From a virus: a stretch of 61,015 nucleotides of DNA. Within the stretch, counting starts at the first letter, position 1; every line of letters begins with the position of its first letter. Shown here one piece after another: positions 7,552 to 15,134 of the stretch. The translations under genes were made by a program, and so were the position numbers. Where the stretch lies: positions 1 to 61,015 of IMG/VR virus record IMGVR_UViG_3300017971_000307; one strand, given 5' to 3'. Under the pieces are notes generated by a model. That model was not told where the DNA came from, made no database searches, and saw only the letters and a list, made by a program, of their open reading frames with translations.

Positions 7552-8232
7552 TTATTCTTTTTGAAAAGTTAAATATCTTGAGCATAGGTGTGCTGGCAAT
7601 TTTGTATTATGTTCAGTGACCAGACAACCAATTTCTTCTATTGAAGAAAATGTATTTATTTTTGTCAATTGATCATTTTTACGTATATCCAAATTTCCTT
7701 TTACATTTTTCAAGCTATCAAACCCTTCGATTGTTTCTAATTTATTACATAGAATAATGGTCAATGAACCACCAATATATTTTAAGCTATTTATGCCATT
7801 GATATTTTTCAAATCATTAAGTCCCATGATGCTTAAATTACCACAACAATGTTTTAAATTATTAATTCCTGATAAATTACCAATTGGACTATCAACTATT
7901 GATATACTTTTCATGATATGAGTTATTGAAGCCATAAAATCAAGATTAGTTACGTTGTTTGATTGAATACAGGCATTACCAGATATTTGATTGTACATGC
8001 CACGCCATAGAATATCCGGATCATTGATGAACTCCCTTCGTTCATGGTTGTAATTCCATCCCCATATTTTAGGAGGAAAATGTTTTGCTAGACTAAGACG
8101 CCAATGAACAGATGGACCTTTAGCACCAGCTTTATCCATCCATTCTTCAAAGTTATCAATGGTGAATATGCCTTCATGCATTCCATCCCAAAACACAGCG
8201 GTAAATTCATCTATTTCTTTATTATTGTTCAT
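7552..8232 (-). CDS. leucine-rich-repeat-like protein
   Basis: The product is 226 aa. Residues 1-85 form an N-terminal domain (FTAVFWDGMHEGIF...WRLSLAKHFPP). From about 95 on there are repeats of about 20 residues of the form L..I.G....NG.NSLKYIGGSLTI, LETIEGFDSLKNVKGNL and LTKINTFSSIEEIG. These match receptor-L/BspA-style beta-solenoid repeats. Such repeats usually bind protein or sugar partners. It is the largest recognisable protein of the leftward block with its membrane-anchored neighbour, with which it may work. Confidence 0.75.
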   Translation of the reverse strand: MNNNKEIDEFTAVFWDGMHEGIFTIDNFEEWMDKAGAKGPSVHWRLSLAKHFPPKIWGWNYNHERREFINDPDILWRGMYNQISGNACIQSNNVTNLDFMASITHIMKSISIVDSPIGNLSGINNLKHCCGNLSIMGLNDLKNINGINSLKYIGGSLTIILCNKLETIEGFDSLKNVKGNLDIRKNDQLTKINTFSSIEEIGCLVTEHNTKLPAHLCSRYLTFQKE

Positions 8233-8233
8233 T

Positions 8234-8986
8234 TTATTTTTGAATAACTAGTATAGGTTGTGCCTTTAATCTTATTCCATCAATAAGTTCATCCCCATTA
8301 TTATCAACTTCTATCAAAACAGCTGAAGCTCCATGCAATTTTATCTTTGGTAAATCAAAACAAAAAGGACGTGAAAACCGAAAGATGCGTGGCGTATCCA
8401 TAATATTAGGAGGTTCATTATTTGAACGAAATTCTCCTTTCAATCTCCAACCATCTTCTACAATTTTTCCATCTAAAGTTACTTCGCATAAACAATGCTT
8501 ATTAATGATAATATTATCGTATTGAATATACACATAAGCAAAGTATTTATAATCTTCTTTACCTACATTGATAGTATTTCTAATACATTTATCATCTGAA
8601 ATCCAATAAACACCATCTTCAGCCACTACATCATCGATATTTTCAAAAGGAAGGATAGCCTTTGTTGAATTATTTTCAAAAATAAGAGGTGAAACTTTTT
8701 CTGGTTCTTTATTGATTTTTTTTTCAGGAATCATATAAGGTAGATTCTTATCTATGAGTGTTCGGATATCTGCTGTTAATTCTGACCGAAAATCCTTTTG
8801 AAAATTTTCTTGTAACGATTTTATATTTTTAATTAATTTCTCTGTTTGCTGCCTATGGTATAAAATGAATAAAATAAGAGTGGCCAAAAATGCAAAAAAA
8901 ACAGCATTACGTTTTACAGCGTTTTCAAGTGCAATTGTTAAATATCTTTCCAAAATTGTATTTTCATTTTTATGTTTTAAGCTCAT
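8234..8986 (-). CDS. membrane-anchored protein with periplasm- or cytoplasm-facing beta domain
   Basis: The product is 250 aa. One membrane segment lies at about residues 28-44 (AVFFAFLATLILFILYH), then a coiled-coil-like stretch (about 48-80), then a beta-rich domain (from about 100; VYIQYDNIIINKHCLCEVTLDG). There is no cleavable signal peptide, so it is probably a type II membrane protein. One base separates it from the LRR-like gene and it overlaps the upstream gene by 4 bp. Function unknown. Confidence 0.75.
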   Translation of the reverse strand: MSLKHKNENTILERYLTIALENAVKRNAVFFAFLATLILFILYHRQQTEKLIKNIKSLQENFQKDFRSELTADIRTLIDKNLPYMIPEKKINKEPEKVSPLIFENNSTKAILPFENIDDVVAEDGVYWISDDKCIRNTINVGKEDYKYFAYVYIQYDNIIINKHCLCEVTLDGKIVEDGWRLKGEFRSNNEPPNIMDTPRIFRFSRPFCFDLPKIKLHGASAVLIEVDNNGDELIDGIRLKAQPILVIQK

Positions 8987-9303
8987 TGTCTGCCTCTTGG
9001 ACCATATTCTTTATTTTTATCTTTTAATCTTCTTATTTCAAAGTCCAATAAGCATTTTAGTATATATGATTTCTGTTCTTCTTTTAAACAACTCTCTTTG
9101 TACCATAGATAAAGAATATCAAATACAGCTCTTAATGATTCGAGTTTACATAATGAAATAGCATCATCTTCTAATAGATCAACCAAACGAGTAGCTAACT
9201 TTATTTGTTTATCCAAGGTCATTTTTTCGTAAAAAATAGAAAGTGCATCTTTTAACACATCAATGACAAAACTGATATCTTGTGTTTTTTTTATTTTTTC
9301 CAT
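8983..9303 (-). CDS. hypothetical helical protein
   Basis: The product is 106 aa, almost entirely helical by composition, ending in a basic tail (RLKDKNKEYGPRGRQ). It overlaps the membrane protein gene by 4 bp. No domain recognised. Confidence 0.7.
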   Translation of the reverse strand: MEKIKKTQDISFVIDVLKDALSIFYEKMTLDKQIKLATRLVDLLEDDAISLCKLESLRAVFDILYLWYKESCLKEEQKSYILKCLLDFEIRRLKDKNKEYGPRGRQ

Positions 9304-9317
9304 TTTATTTTTCCTTT

Positions 9318-9752
9318 TTATGAATGATCGAGTAAAATGATTATCTCAAAACCATTCTTACTTGGATGTTCAAAATCAAAATCGAACCACCAATTATCTT
9401 CAAAACTTCGTAAAAGTTTTCTTGCTTCTTCGGGATTATATAACTTTGGTAGTTTTATCCAAAGAAGTAAAGTGTTATCGTATTGACCGTCGCATTCAAA
9501 ACATCTTGCTTCTATTATGAAATTTATTTGATTATAATATTCTGGTTTATCTTTATACTCTTCTTCTATGAAGAATTTATCAGTGGTTTCTTTGAGATAT
9601 TCACAATTGAACCATTTTGTTAGGTGGTGGCATGCAATATCAAGCTTATCTTTCGTATTCCAAAAGACATCTGACATTTTAAATTCCCAAAGGATTTTAT
9701 CGATAATCATACTGCTTTCATAATTTGTTCTTATGATATATCTGAATCCCAT
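9318..9752 (-). CDS. hypothetical protein, paralogue of 10860-11294
   Basis: The product is 144 aa. It starts with a strand (FRYIIRTNY), has a helix TKDKLDIACHHLTKWF, strands INFIIEARCFECDG and LLLWIKLP, and ends EDNWWFDFDF...GFEIIILLDHS. The gene at 10860 shows the same sequence landmarks (TKDLIHEACANFVKV, PIFILEIDYHHHCECC, DKTWWYD...GLLSIIPYL). Gene duplication within the leftward block is likely. Function unknown. Confidence 0.75.
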   Translation of the reverse strand: MGFRYIIRTNYESSMIIDKILWEFKMSDVFWNTKDKLDIACHHLTKWFNCEYLKETTDKFFIEEEYKDKPEYYNQINFIIEARCFECDGQYDNTLLLWIKLPKLYNPEEARKLLRSFEDNWWFDFDFEHPSKNGFEIIILLDHS

Positions 9753-9759
9753 AATTCTA

Positions 9760-10032
9760 TTATTCTTTCAAAGGTTCTACCAATAGTACTTTAAATGTTC
9801 TAATCCTTGGTGGTGAACACAAAAGTATTTGACTATCAACACTTACATTATGAATTTTTAATTTCATTGTTCTACCAGTGGTATATTTATCATTATTGAC
9901 TTCAATAATTTTAACAATTTGATTAACGCAATATTTTTCATTATCAAAATATACTTCTTTAGGAGAATCGAGTTTTTGCATTTGTTCAAAAAATTTTTCT
10001 GAACAAATTTTGGTATGATTTATTTTTTTCAT
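9760..10032 (-). CDS. hypothetical protein
   Basis: The product is 90 aa, a short helix followed by a beta-rich domain (KYCVNQIVKIIEVNND...MKLKIHNVSV). Its start overlaps the stop of the deoxyribosyltransferase-like gene by 4 bp, so the two are co-translated. No function recognised. Confidence 0.7.
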   Translation of the reverse strand: MKKINHTKICSEKFFEQMQKLDSPKEVYFDNEKYCVNQIVKIIEVNNDKYTTGRTMKLKIHNVSVDSQILLCSPPRIRTFKVLLVEPLKE

Positions 10033-10439
10033 GGTTTAAATTTTCGATTTATTAAACAAGTAATGATATTACACAAATCTAAAGCTTCATCAAGTGAATT
10101 GACTACTTTGATGAATTCAATATTTTTAACGAAGAAATGACTTGGAACAATACCACCATGATCTATAATGATAACAGGTATTGATTCGGCAATTGCAATA
10201 CCTAGCTCTATACAGCATCCAACTGATGTTTTAGGATCCGACCTTAGTATAACGCAATCTGCATTTTTAACACCTTCAACATCTTTAAAAGCTAAAGTTC
10301 TTAACTGTTCTTTTGTGAATCCATCTTCTGAGTCAAAGGTCCAGTCATGAGTTATGGTATGACCTAGATCAGTGATCCATTTCATTTCATCCCTGACAAG
10401 AGTCATATTACTACTTGGTGCTGAGAAATAAATCTTCAT
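10029..10439 (-). CDS. nucleoside 2-deoxyribosyltransferase-like protein
   Basis: The product is 136 aa. It starts with a strand and the SAP loop (MKIYFSAPSS), then THDW, ADCVILRSDP and SVGCCIELGIAIAESIPVIII. The late G-x-x-x-E-x-G-x-A-x-A pattern is the nucleotide-binding signature of the nucleoside deoxyribosyltransferase/DUF4406 superfamily, which cleaves or exchanges the base of (deoxy)nucleosides or nucleotides. Together with MazG and ThyX it points to nucleotide-pool remodelling. The catalytic Glu is probably the one in CIELG. Confidence 0.8.
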   Translation of the reverse strand: MKIYFSAPSSNMTLVRDEMKWITDLGHTITHDWTFDSEDGFTKEQLRTLAFKDVEGVKNADCVILRSDPKTSVGCCIELGIAIAESIPVIIIDHGGIVPSHFFVKNIEFIKVVNSLDEALDLCNIITCLINRKFKP

Positions 10440-10494
10440 GCTTTACTCTTCCTTTTTGTTTTTTATCTTTTAGAGATTCATTGATTCTTATAAG

Positions 10495-10788
10495 TTATAA
10501 TTCTACTTCACGAGCATAGTGTTTGGAATAACCTTTTTCTTTAATATTCTTTTTTAAGGATTCTAATTTTTTTTGCCATTGTTTATAATCTCTTGGCCAT
10601 TTGCACCAAAAGTCTATACTATTGCACCATCGATCGAAATTTTTCGCTACACCAAATTCGATTATTCCAGTGTGTTTGAGTGCTCTGACATGTATTTCTT
10701 CATTTGCAATTTTTATAATTGTATATCCATTGCCATCTTTGTCAAGAAATTCAAAATCATATAATTTACTTTTTTTCTTTTTTCCCAT
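10495..10788 (-). CDS. hypothetical protein
   Basis: The product is 97 aa, with a Lys-rich start (MGKKKKSKLYDFEFL), a beta segment (NGYTIIKIANEEIHVRAL) and a Trp-rich helical end (WCNSIDFWCKWPRDYKQWQKKLE). Such composition suggests nucleic-acid or protein binding, without a family match. The 70 bp downstream of it carry no gene. Confidence 0.65.
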   Translation of the reverse strand: MGKKKKSKLYDFEFLDKDGNGYTIIKIANEEIHVRALKHTGIIEFGVAKNFDRWCNSIDFWCKWPRDYKQWQKKLESLKKNIKEKGYSKHYAREVEL

Positions 10789-10859
10789 AATAACTTTATC
10801 CTATTAAGCTAGTTTTCTTAATTGATCTTTTGTAAATTTATCTCTTTATTCCTTATTAT

Positions 10860-11294
10860 TTATAAGTAAGGTATTATACTTAATAACCCATTGCTTCGAT
10901 GACAATTATCATACCACCATGTTTTATCGAATACATTGACGATTCGCATAAATTCTTCATGGTGAATTATTTTACCTCCATGTACGATAAGATGCATTCT
11001 ATCTTTGTTTTCTGGTTGCAAACAACATTCACAATGATGATGGTAATCTATTTCGAGAATAAATATTGGATAATCAAAAGGTACTTTGTTGTATTCATTT
11101 TTTCCATAATAAATATTTTCATTTTTTTGACTTACCATGTAAGAAGTGTATTCGGTATAAAAATAAGTTTCATTAGATAGTACTTTTACAAAGTTAGCAC
11201 ATGCTTCATGTATAAGGTCTTTTGTTTTTATAAACGGTTCAGAGTTTAAAAACTCATTTACGTTTTCACTGTCTATGTAGAATTTGAAGTTCAT
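10860..11294 (-). CDS. hypothetical protein, paralogue of 9318-9752
   Basis: The product is 144 aa from the ATG at 11294. This start is chosen because it forms an ATGA overlap with the stop of the 51-aa gene upstream; a longer reading frame to 11324 would run into that gene. Landmarks are FKFYI, TKDLIHEACANFVKV, PIFILEIDYHHHCECC and DKTWWYD, mirrored in the protein at 9318. The HHHCECC cluster could bind metal. Function unknown. Confidence 0.75.
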   Translation of the reverse strand: MNFKFYIDSENVNEFLNSEPFIKTKDLIHEACANFVKVLSNETYFYTEYTSYMVSQKNENIYYGKNEYNKVPFDYPIFILEIDYHHHCECCLQPENKDRMHLIVHGGKIIHHEEFMRIVNVFDKTWWYDNCHRSNGLLSIIPYL

Positions 11295-11446
11295 TCTTCT
11301 ATTCTTCCTAAAGCATATGACCAAAAAATAGGAAAACCTAGTTTAGGTTCTGGAACACCCCAAATCATTGGTATGTTGTAAATGCAAATTGGTCTAGCGT
11401 TGTTGTAACAAATATCCGTAAGCCAAGCTTGATAATGCCAATACAT
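11291..11446 (-). CDS. 51-aa protein of the MYWHYQAWL pair
   Basis: It reads MYWHYQAWL, then a segment with two Pro-Ile motifs (ARPICIYNIPMIWG) and ends ALGRIEE. It shares its first nine residues and the IEE end with the 46-aa gene at 4609. The start lies 2 bp after the stop of the gene at 11449, and the stop overlaps the next ATG (ATGA). It is too short for default gene callers, but the context and the paralogue support it. Function unknown. Confidence 0.7.
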   Translation of the reverse strand: MYWHYQAWLTDICYNNARPICIYNIPMIWGVPEPKLGFPIFWSYALGRIEE

Positions 11447-11448
11447 TG

Positions 11449-11808
11449 TTAAATTTTCTTTAAGAGCTTCAAGATACCGTTTCGGATCTCTTCTTCATTT
11501 TTTGCTCTTATATTGAATTTTTTTCTATTATTCAAAGAGAGGCAAATGTAAGCAAAGTCATTCGCTGATTTTGCACTTATACTTATCGTGAAATAATCAT
11601 TGTGAAATGCTTTATCATGAAAAATCACCCTCCATATTGGGACTTTGATAGTACCATATATTTTTGAGAGAGTAAAAATAGACTCATCAGCGTTGTTCAC
11701 AACCCAATTGAGAGAATCTTCAATTGGATGCTTCCATTTATTCGCTTTGAAAGGAGGATTGTTCTCGAGTCTATCGATCGTTGACTTTATTTTGTTTTTT
11801 AATGTCAT
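11449..11808 (-). CDS. hypothetical protein
   Basis: The product is 119 aa. It begins with a basic helix (LKNKIKSTIDRLENN), then a beta region (IKVPIWRVIFHDKAF, YFTISISAKSANDF) and ends in a helix EEEIRNGILKLLKKI. It resembles the other small alpha/beta proteins of the block, without a family match. The start at 11808 overlaps the stop of a possible 18-aa leader gene. Confidence 0.7.
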   Translation of the reverse strand: MTLKNKIKSTIDRLENNPPFKANKWKHPIEDSLNWVVNNADESIFTLSKIYGTIKVPIWRVIFHDKAFHNDYFTISISAKSANDFAYICLSLNNRKKFNIRAKNEEEIRNGILKLLKKI

Positions 11809-11861
11809 AGTGTCTCCAAATTCTTCTTAAATTGTCTCATTACGGGCCATCCTGTTTCCAT
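11805..11861 (-). CDS. possible 18-aa leader gene of the leftward operon
   Basis: The frame METGWPVMRQFKKNLETL starts at 11861 after AAAAAGGTGAATTT, a good ribosome-binding site, and its TGA overlaps the ATG of the next gene. It is the most upstream frame of the leftward block and could couple translation or be a leader peptide. So short a frame could also be chance. Confidence 0.4.
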   Translation of the reverse strand: METGWPVMRQFKKNLETL

Positions 11862-11912
11862 AAATTCACCTTTTTGATTTTTTATTTTCTATTTATTTTG
11901 ATAGGAATATTT

Positions 11913-12035
11913 ATGTCATTAAATAAGCAGTATGTCAACACAAAAATAGATATTCACAAAAACAAAAATTGTATTTTTGATTTTAATGAAATACCTTTAA
12001 AGATAAGTATTAATTTTGAGGTAATAAATGAATGA
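11913..12035 (+). CDS. 40-aa hypothetical protein ahead of terminase
   Basis: The start at 11913 follows TAGGAATATTT; a longer reading from 11832 lacks a ribosome-binding site. The product begins MSLNKQYVNTKID and ends LKISINFEVINE. It overlaps the terminase start by 8 bp and is the first rightward gene of the virion module. It is too short for a normal small terminase, so I give no function. The 50-bp divergent gap to 11861 must contain promoter signals for both directions, but none is obvious. Confidence 0.55.
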   Translation: MSLNKQYVNTKIDIHKNKNCIFDFNEIPLKISINFEVINE

Positions 12036-13863
12036 CTTATTTGACAAAGATAAAGAAATCGAAAAAGGTGGTGTTAGTGGAAGCATTGCAAATGAATTAA
12101 GTGAAAGTCTTATTAATTTCGATGATTTATGCGATAGAGAATTAACAGACAAAGAAATTGAGCGTTTGAGTGATGTTGTGATGGAATATTGCCAGCGTCA
12201 AAGTGGCGTAGACCTTTATTCGTATCAATACGAATTTGGTTGGCGAATTGTATATTCAATTTTGGTTGAAGATGCAGAAGAGATAACGTCACTATTTTCG
12301 AGACAATCTGGTAAAACGGAAACAACAGCTCTCGTTGTATGTGGTTGTTTAGTTATATTACCAATTCTTGGAAACATTTTTAAAGGCGATGAACGAATAA
12401 GTAAATTTGCAAAAGGTTTATGGGTCGGGATTTATGCACCAAATTACGAACAGAGTGGAATCATGTGGCAACGTATGAGGACACGAATGTACTGTGATTC
12501 AGCTAAAAAAATGCTTTTAGATAGTGATATCAATATTGACCTTAATGAATTAAGTAAAGACCTTTCGTTGCCAAATGGTAGTTTTGTATTTTGTGGAACT
12601 GCATCACCACAAGCTAAGATAGAAGGTCGAACATTTCATGTTATTATAATCGAAGAATGTCAGGATGTTTTAGCTCATGTTATTAGAAGTTCAATTCATC
12701 CAATGGGTAGTGCTACAGCTGCTACTATTATTAAAATTGGTACACCTTCTCGTGATAAAAATGAATTCTATTTAGCTTGTCAGCGTAATAAAAGACATGA
12801 TGTAAGTAAAGGAATGGTTCGTGATAAAAAGCGTTTACATTTTGAATTCGATTACACGGTAGCTCAAAGATACAATAAACGTTATAGAAAATATGTTGAA
12901 AAAGAAATGCGTCGTTTAGGTGAAGACTCTGATGATTTCAAAATGAAATATCGTCTTCATTGGTTACTCGAGCGCGGTCTTTTTATTACTGAAGATTTAT
13001 TCAAAGAGTGTGGAATTGATAATTCAAAACAACCATTGATTAAAGTTATTGGTAAGGGTAACAGAAAACAAAAGTTCAAATTTATCAGACCGTGCAGTGT
13101 TGTAACTCATGATTCTCACAATGAACACGTTGCTTCTATTGACGTTGGTCGATCAAATTCAACTGTTGTAACCGTCGGACGTGCATTTTGGGATGGTCCA
13201 ATTGAATATGCTGGTGAAGATAGATTTCCTATTCACATATCAAATTGGTTGGAGCTTTATGGTGATGATCATGAAGCTCAACACCCACAGATAATTAATT
13301 TCTTAAAGAACTATAATTTATCTTCAGTCATTGTTGATGCTACTGGTAAAGGAGATCCTATTTTTTCACGTTTAGCATCAGAACTTTATAAGTTTGATAT
13401 ACATGTAGTTTCATTCGTTTTCAACGAATACAATAAGGACATTGGTTATAAAATTTTACTGCAAGAATTACAAAATAAACGAATTACATATCCCGCGAGT
13501 GCACATGCTACTAGAATGAGGAAATGGCAACGTTTCTATCAACAAATGACTGATTTAAGTAAAACATGGCGTGGTCAAAGAATGGTTGTATCGAAACCAA
13601 AAGGTGATGATGATGCAAAAGATGATTATCCAGATTCATTAATGTTATTGTGTTATTTGGTTAATGTTGCTGGTGATCAAGAGATTCAAGAGAGTATAAA
13701 TCCTTTTGTTGGTCGTGCTGCTAGACAATTAGAAGCGGATAAGATGAGAGATTTCAGAGCTTGGTATAACAAAGGTATAAATAACCAAACAATTGTAACT
13801 AATCCAAGAAGATATAACTATCTTAAAGGTTTAAGAAAAAGTAAAAGAGGTAAATGGGAATGA
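12028..13863 (+). CDS. terL: terminase large subunit
   Basis: The product is 611 aa, the ATP-driven DNA packaging motor and nuclease that docks on the portal. The ATPase part has the Walker A-like SRQSGKTE (residues 91-98) and Walker B IIIEECQD (E at about 208). The C-terminal RNase H-like nuclease has SIDVGRS (D372), IVDATGKGDP (about 435) and DDYPDSLMLL (about 531), the three acidic positions expected. The length is normal for the family. No small terminase is evident nearby; the 40-aa gene upstream is too small. The gene overlaps the following gene by 10 bp. Confidence 0.96.
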   Translation: MNDLFDKDKEIEKGGVSGSIANELSESLINFDDLCDRELTDKEIERLSDVVMEYCQRQSGVDLYSYQYEFGWRIVYSILVEDAEEITSLFSRQSGKTETTALVVCGCLVILPILGNIFKGDERISKFAKGLWVGIYAPNYEQSGIMWQRMRTRMYCDSAKKMLLDSDINIDLNELSKDLSLPNGSFVFCGTASPQAKIEGRTFHVIIIEECQDVLAHVIRSSIHPMGSATAATIIKIGTPSRDKNEFYLACQRNKRHDVSKGMVRDKKRLHFEFDYTVAQRYNKRYRKYVEKEMRRLGEDSDDFKMKYRLHWLLERGLFITEDLFKECGIDNSKQPLIKVIGKGNRKQKFKFIRPCSVVTHDSHNEHVASIDVGRSNSTVVTVGRAFWDGPIEYAGEDRFPIHISNWLELYGDDHEAQHPQIINFLKNYNLSSVIVDATGKGDPIFSRLASELYKFDIHVVSFVFNEYNKDIGYKILLQELQNKRITYPASAHATRMRKWQRFYQQMTDLSKTWRGQRMVVSKPKGDDDAKDDYPDSLMLLCYLVNVAGDQEIQESINPFVGRAARQLEADKMRDFRAWYNKGINNQTIVTNPRRYNYLKGLRKSKRGKWE

Positions 13864-14120
13864 AAAAAACTTTTCCAGTAAAAAAGGATCATTCAATTTT
13901 ATATTGTATACATGTTAAGGAAAATGATATTGGTCATTTAATTGGATTTGATCCATCTATTGAAGTTTCTAATGGTGGTGAAATAATTCTTGCTGATGGC
14001 ATTATTATATGTACTAGTTGTTTACTAGAATATGAAAATAAAATGAAAGAAATACCAATAGGTGATTTAATTGTATACGAAGAAGATAGCTATCTCGCTA
14101 TATCTACAACACAGAATTGA
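13854..14120 (+). CDS. hypothetical protein between terminase and methyltransferase
   Basis: The product is 88 aa. Residues 15-60 look beta-rich and include CTSC (CIHVK...IICTSC), possibly a metal site. It starts inside the terminase end (AGAGGTAA-ATG), so translation is coupled. A second ATG two codons later could also be used. Function unknown. Confidence 0.7.
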   Translation: MGMKKTFPVKKDHSILYCIHVKENDIGHLIGFDPSIEVSNGGEIILADGIIICTSCLLEYENKMKEIPIGDLIVYEEDSYLAISTTQN

Positions 14121-14128
14121 GGTATTCC

Positions 14129-15118
14129 ATGTTATATTATGGAAACTGCTTAGATATACTTCGTGAAGTACCTAATAATTACTTTTCTACAGTAATAACT
14201 GATCCTCCATATGGTATATCGATTTTTAGTAAAGATTGGGATAAAGATTTTCCTAATGAAACTATATGGAAAGAGATATTAAGAGTATCAAAACCTGGTG
14301 CATTACTATTATGCTTTGGTTCTCCAAGGATTTATCATCGAGTTGCTTGTTCCATTGAAAATTCTGGCTTTAATATTAAAGATTGTCTGATGTGGTATTA
14401 TAAATCGGGTATGCCAAAAGGAACTAACATTTCAAGAATGATAGATAAAAAATTGGGTTGTAAACGTCCAATTATTGGTTACCAAAAACTTACAGGTAAT
14501 GCATGCACTTCGTTTAAGGAAAAAGGTGGTAATTACGGAATAAGAGTCAAAAACACTCCACCACAAATAACACCTATAACAGGTCCATCTTCGGATGAAG
14601 CTAAAGTATGGGGTGAACAATTTACAGGATTAAAACCAGCATATGAACCAATAGTAGTTGGAATGAAACCAGTTGATGATAATTATGCAAAAAATGCACT
14701 TAAGTGGGATGTAGCTGGATATAATATAGAAGAATGCAGAACTGAAGGTCGTCACCCAGCTAATATCATTCTGAGTGAAGATGGAACTGATGAAAAAGTT
14801 GATAACGATATTGGTGATATTGTAACAGAGATAGATGGCGTTGTTTATAAAACGAAAGCTTCTAGATTGTTCTATTGTGTCAAAGCTAATAGAAAAGAGC
14901 GTGGTATTGATAATATACATCCTACTGTGAAACCGATAAAATTAATGCGATATCTTTGCAGATTAACAAGACAACGTGGAAAGGATATTGTGCTTGATCC
15001 ATTTATGGGTTCTGGTACTACTGGAATTGCTGCTAAAATGGAAGGTAGGAAGTTTTTTGGAATTGAAATTGATCGTGATTACTTTGAGATTGCAAAAAAA
15101 CGAATTGAACAGACATAA
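14129..15118 (+). CDS. DNA methyltransferase, N6-adenine/N4-cytosine (beta class)
   Basis: The product is 329 aa from the ATG at 14129, which has GAGGT 5 nt upstream; an in-frame TTG at 14117 lacks such spacing. The catalytic TDPPYG (D25) comes first and the SAM-binding LDPFMGSGTTG (from 289) last, the order of the beta class (N6_N4_Mtase). HPTVKP before the SAM motif is also typical. It methylates adenine N6 or cytosine N4; specificity is unknown. It sits inside the packaging module, unlike the Dam-like enzyme at 2413, so the phage has two unrelated enzymes. Confidence 0.93.
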   Translation: MLYYGNCLDILREVPNNYFSTVITDPPYGISIFSKDWDKDFPNETIWKEILRVSKPGALLLCFGSPRIYHRVACSIENSGFNIKDCLMWYYKSGMPKGTNISRMIDKKLGCKRPIIGYQKLTGNACTSFKEKGGNYGIRVKNTPPQITPITGPSSDEAKVWGEQFTGLKPAYEPIVVGMKPVDDNYAKNALKWDVAGYNIEECRTEGRHPANIILSEDGTDEKVDNDIGDIVTEIDGVVYKTKASRLFYCVKANRKERGIDNIHPTVKPIKLMRYLCRLTRQRGKDIVLDPFMGSGTTGIAAKMEGRKFFGIEIDRDYFEIAKKRIEQT

Positions 15119-15134
15119 GTTGTGGAGGTGAATT

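Noticed and set aside
11874-11902. Late promoter TTGATT-N17-TTTGAT
   Set aside because: Its transcript start would fall right at the ATG at 11913, leaving out the ribosome-binding site, and both boxes are weak.
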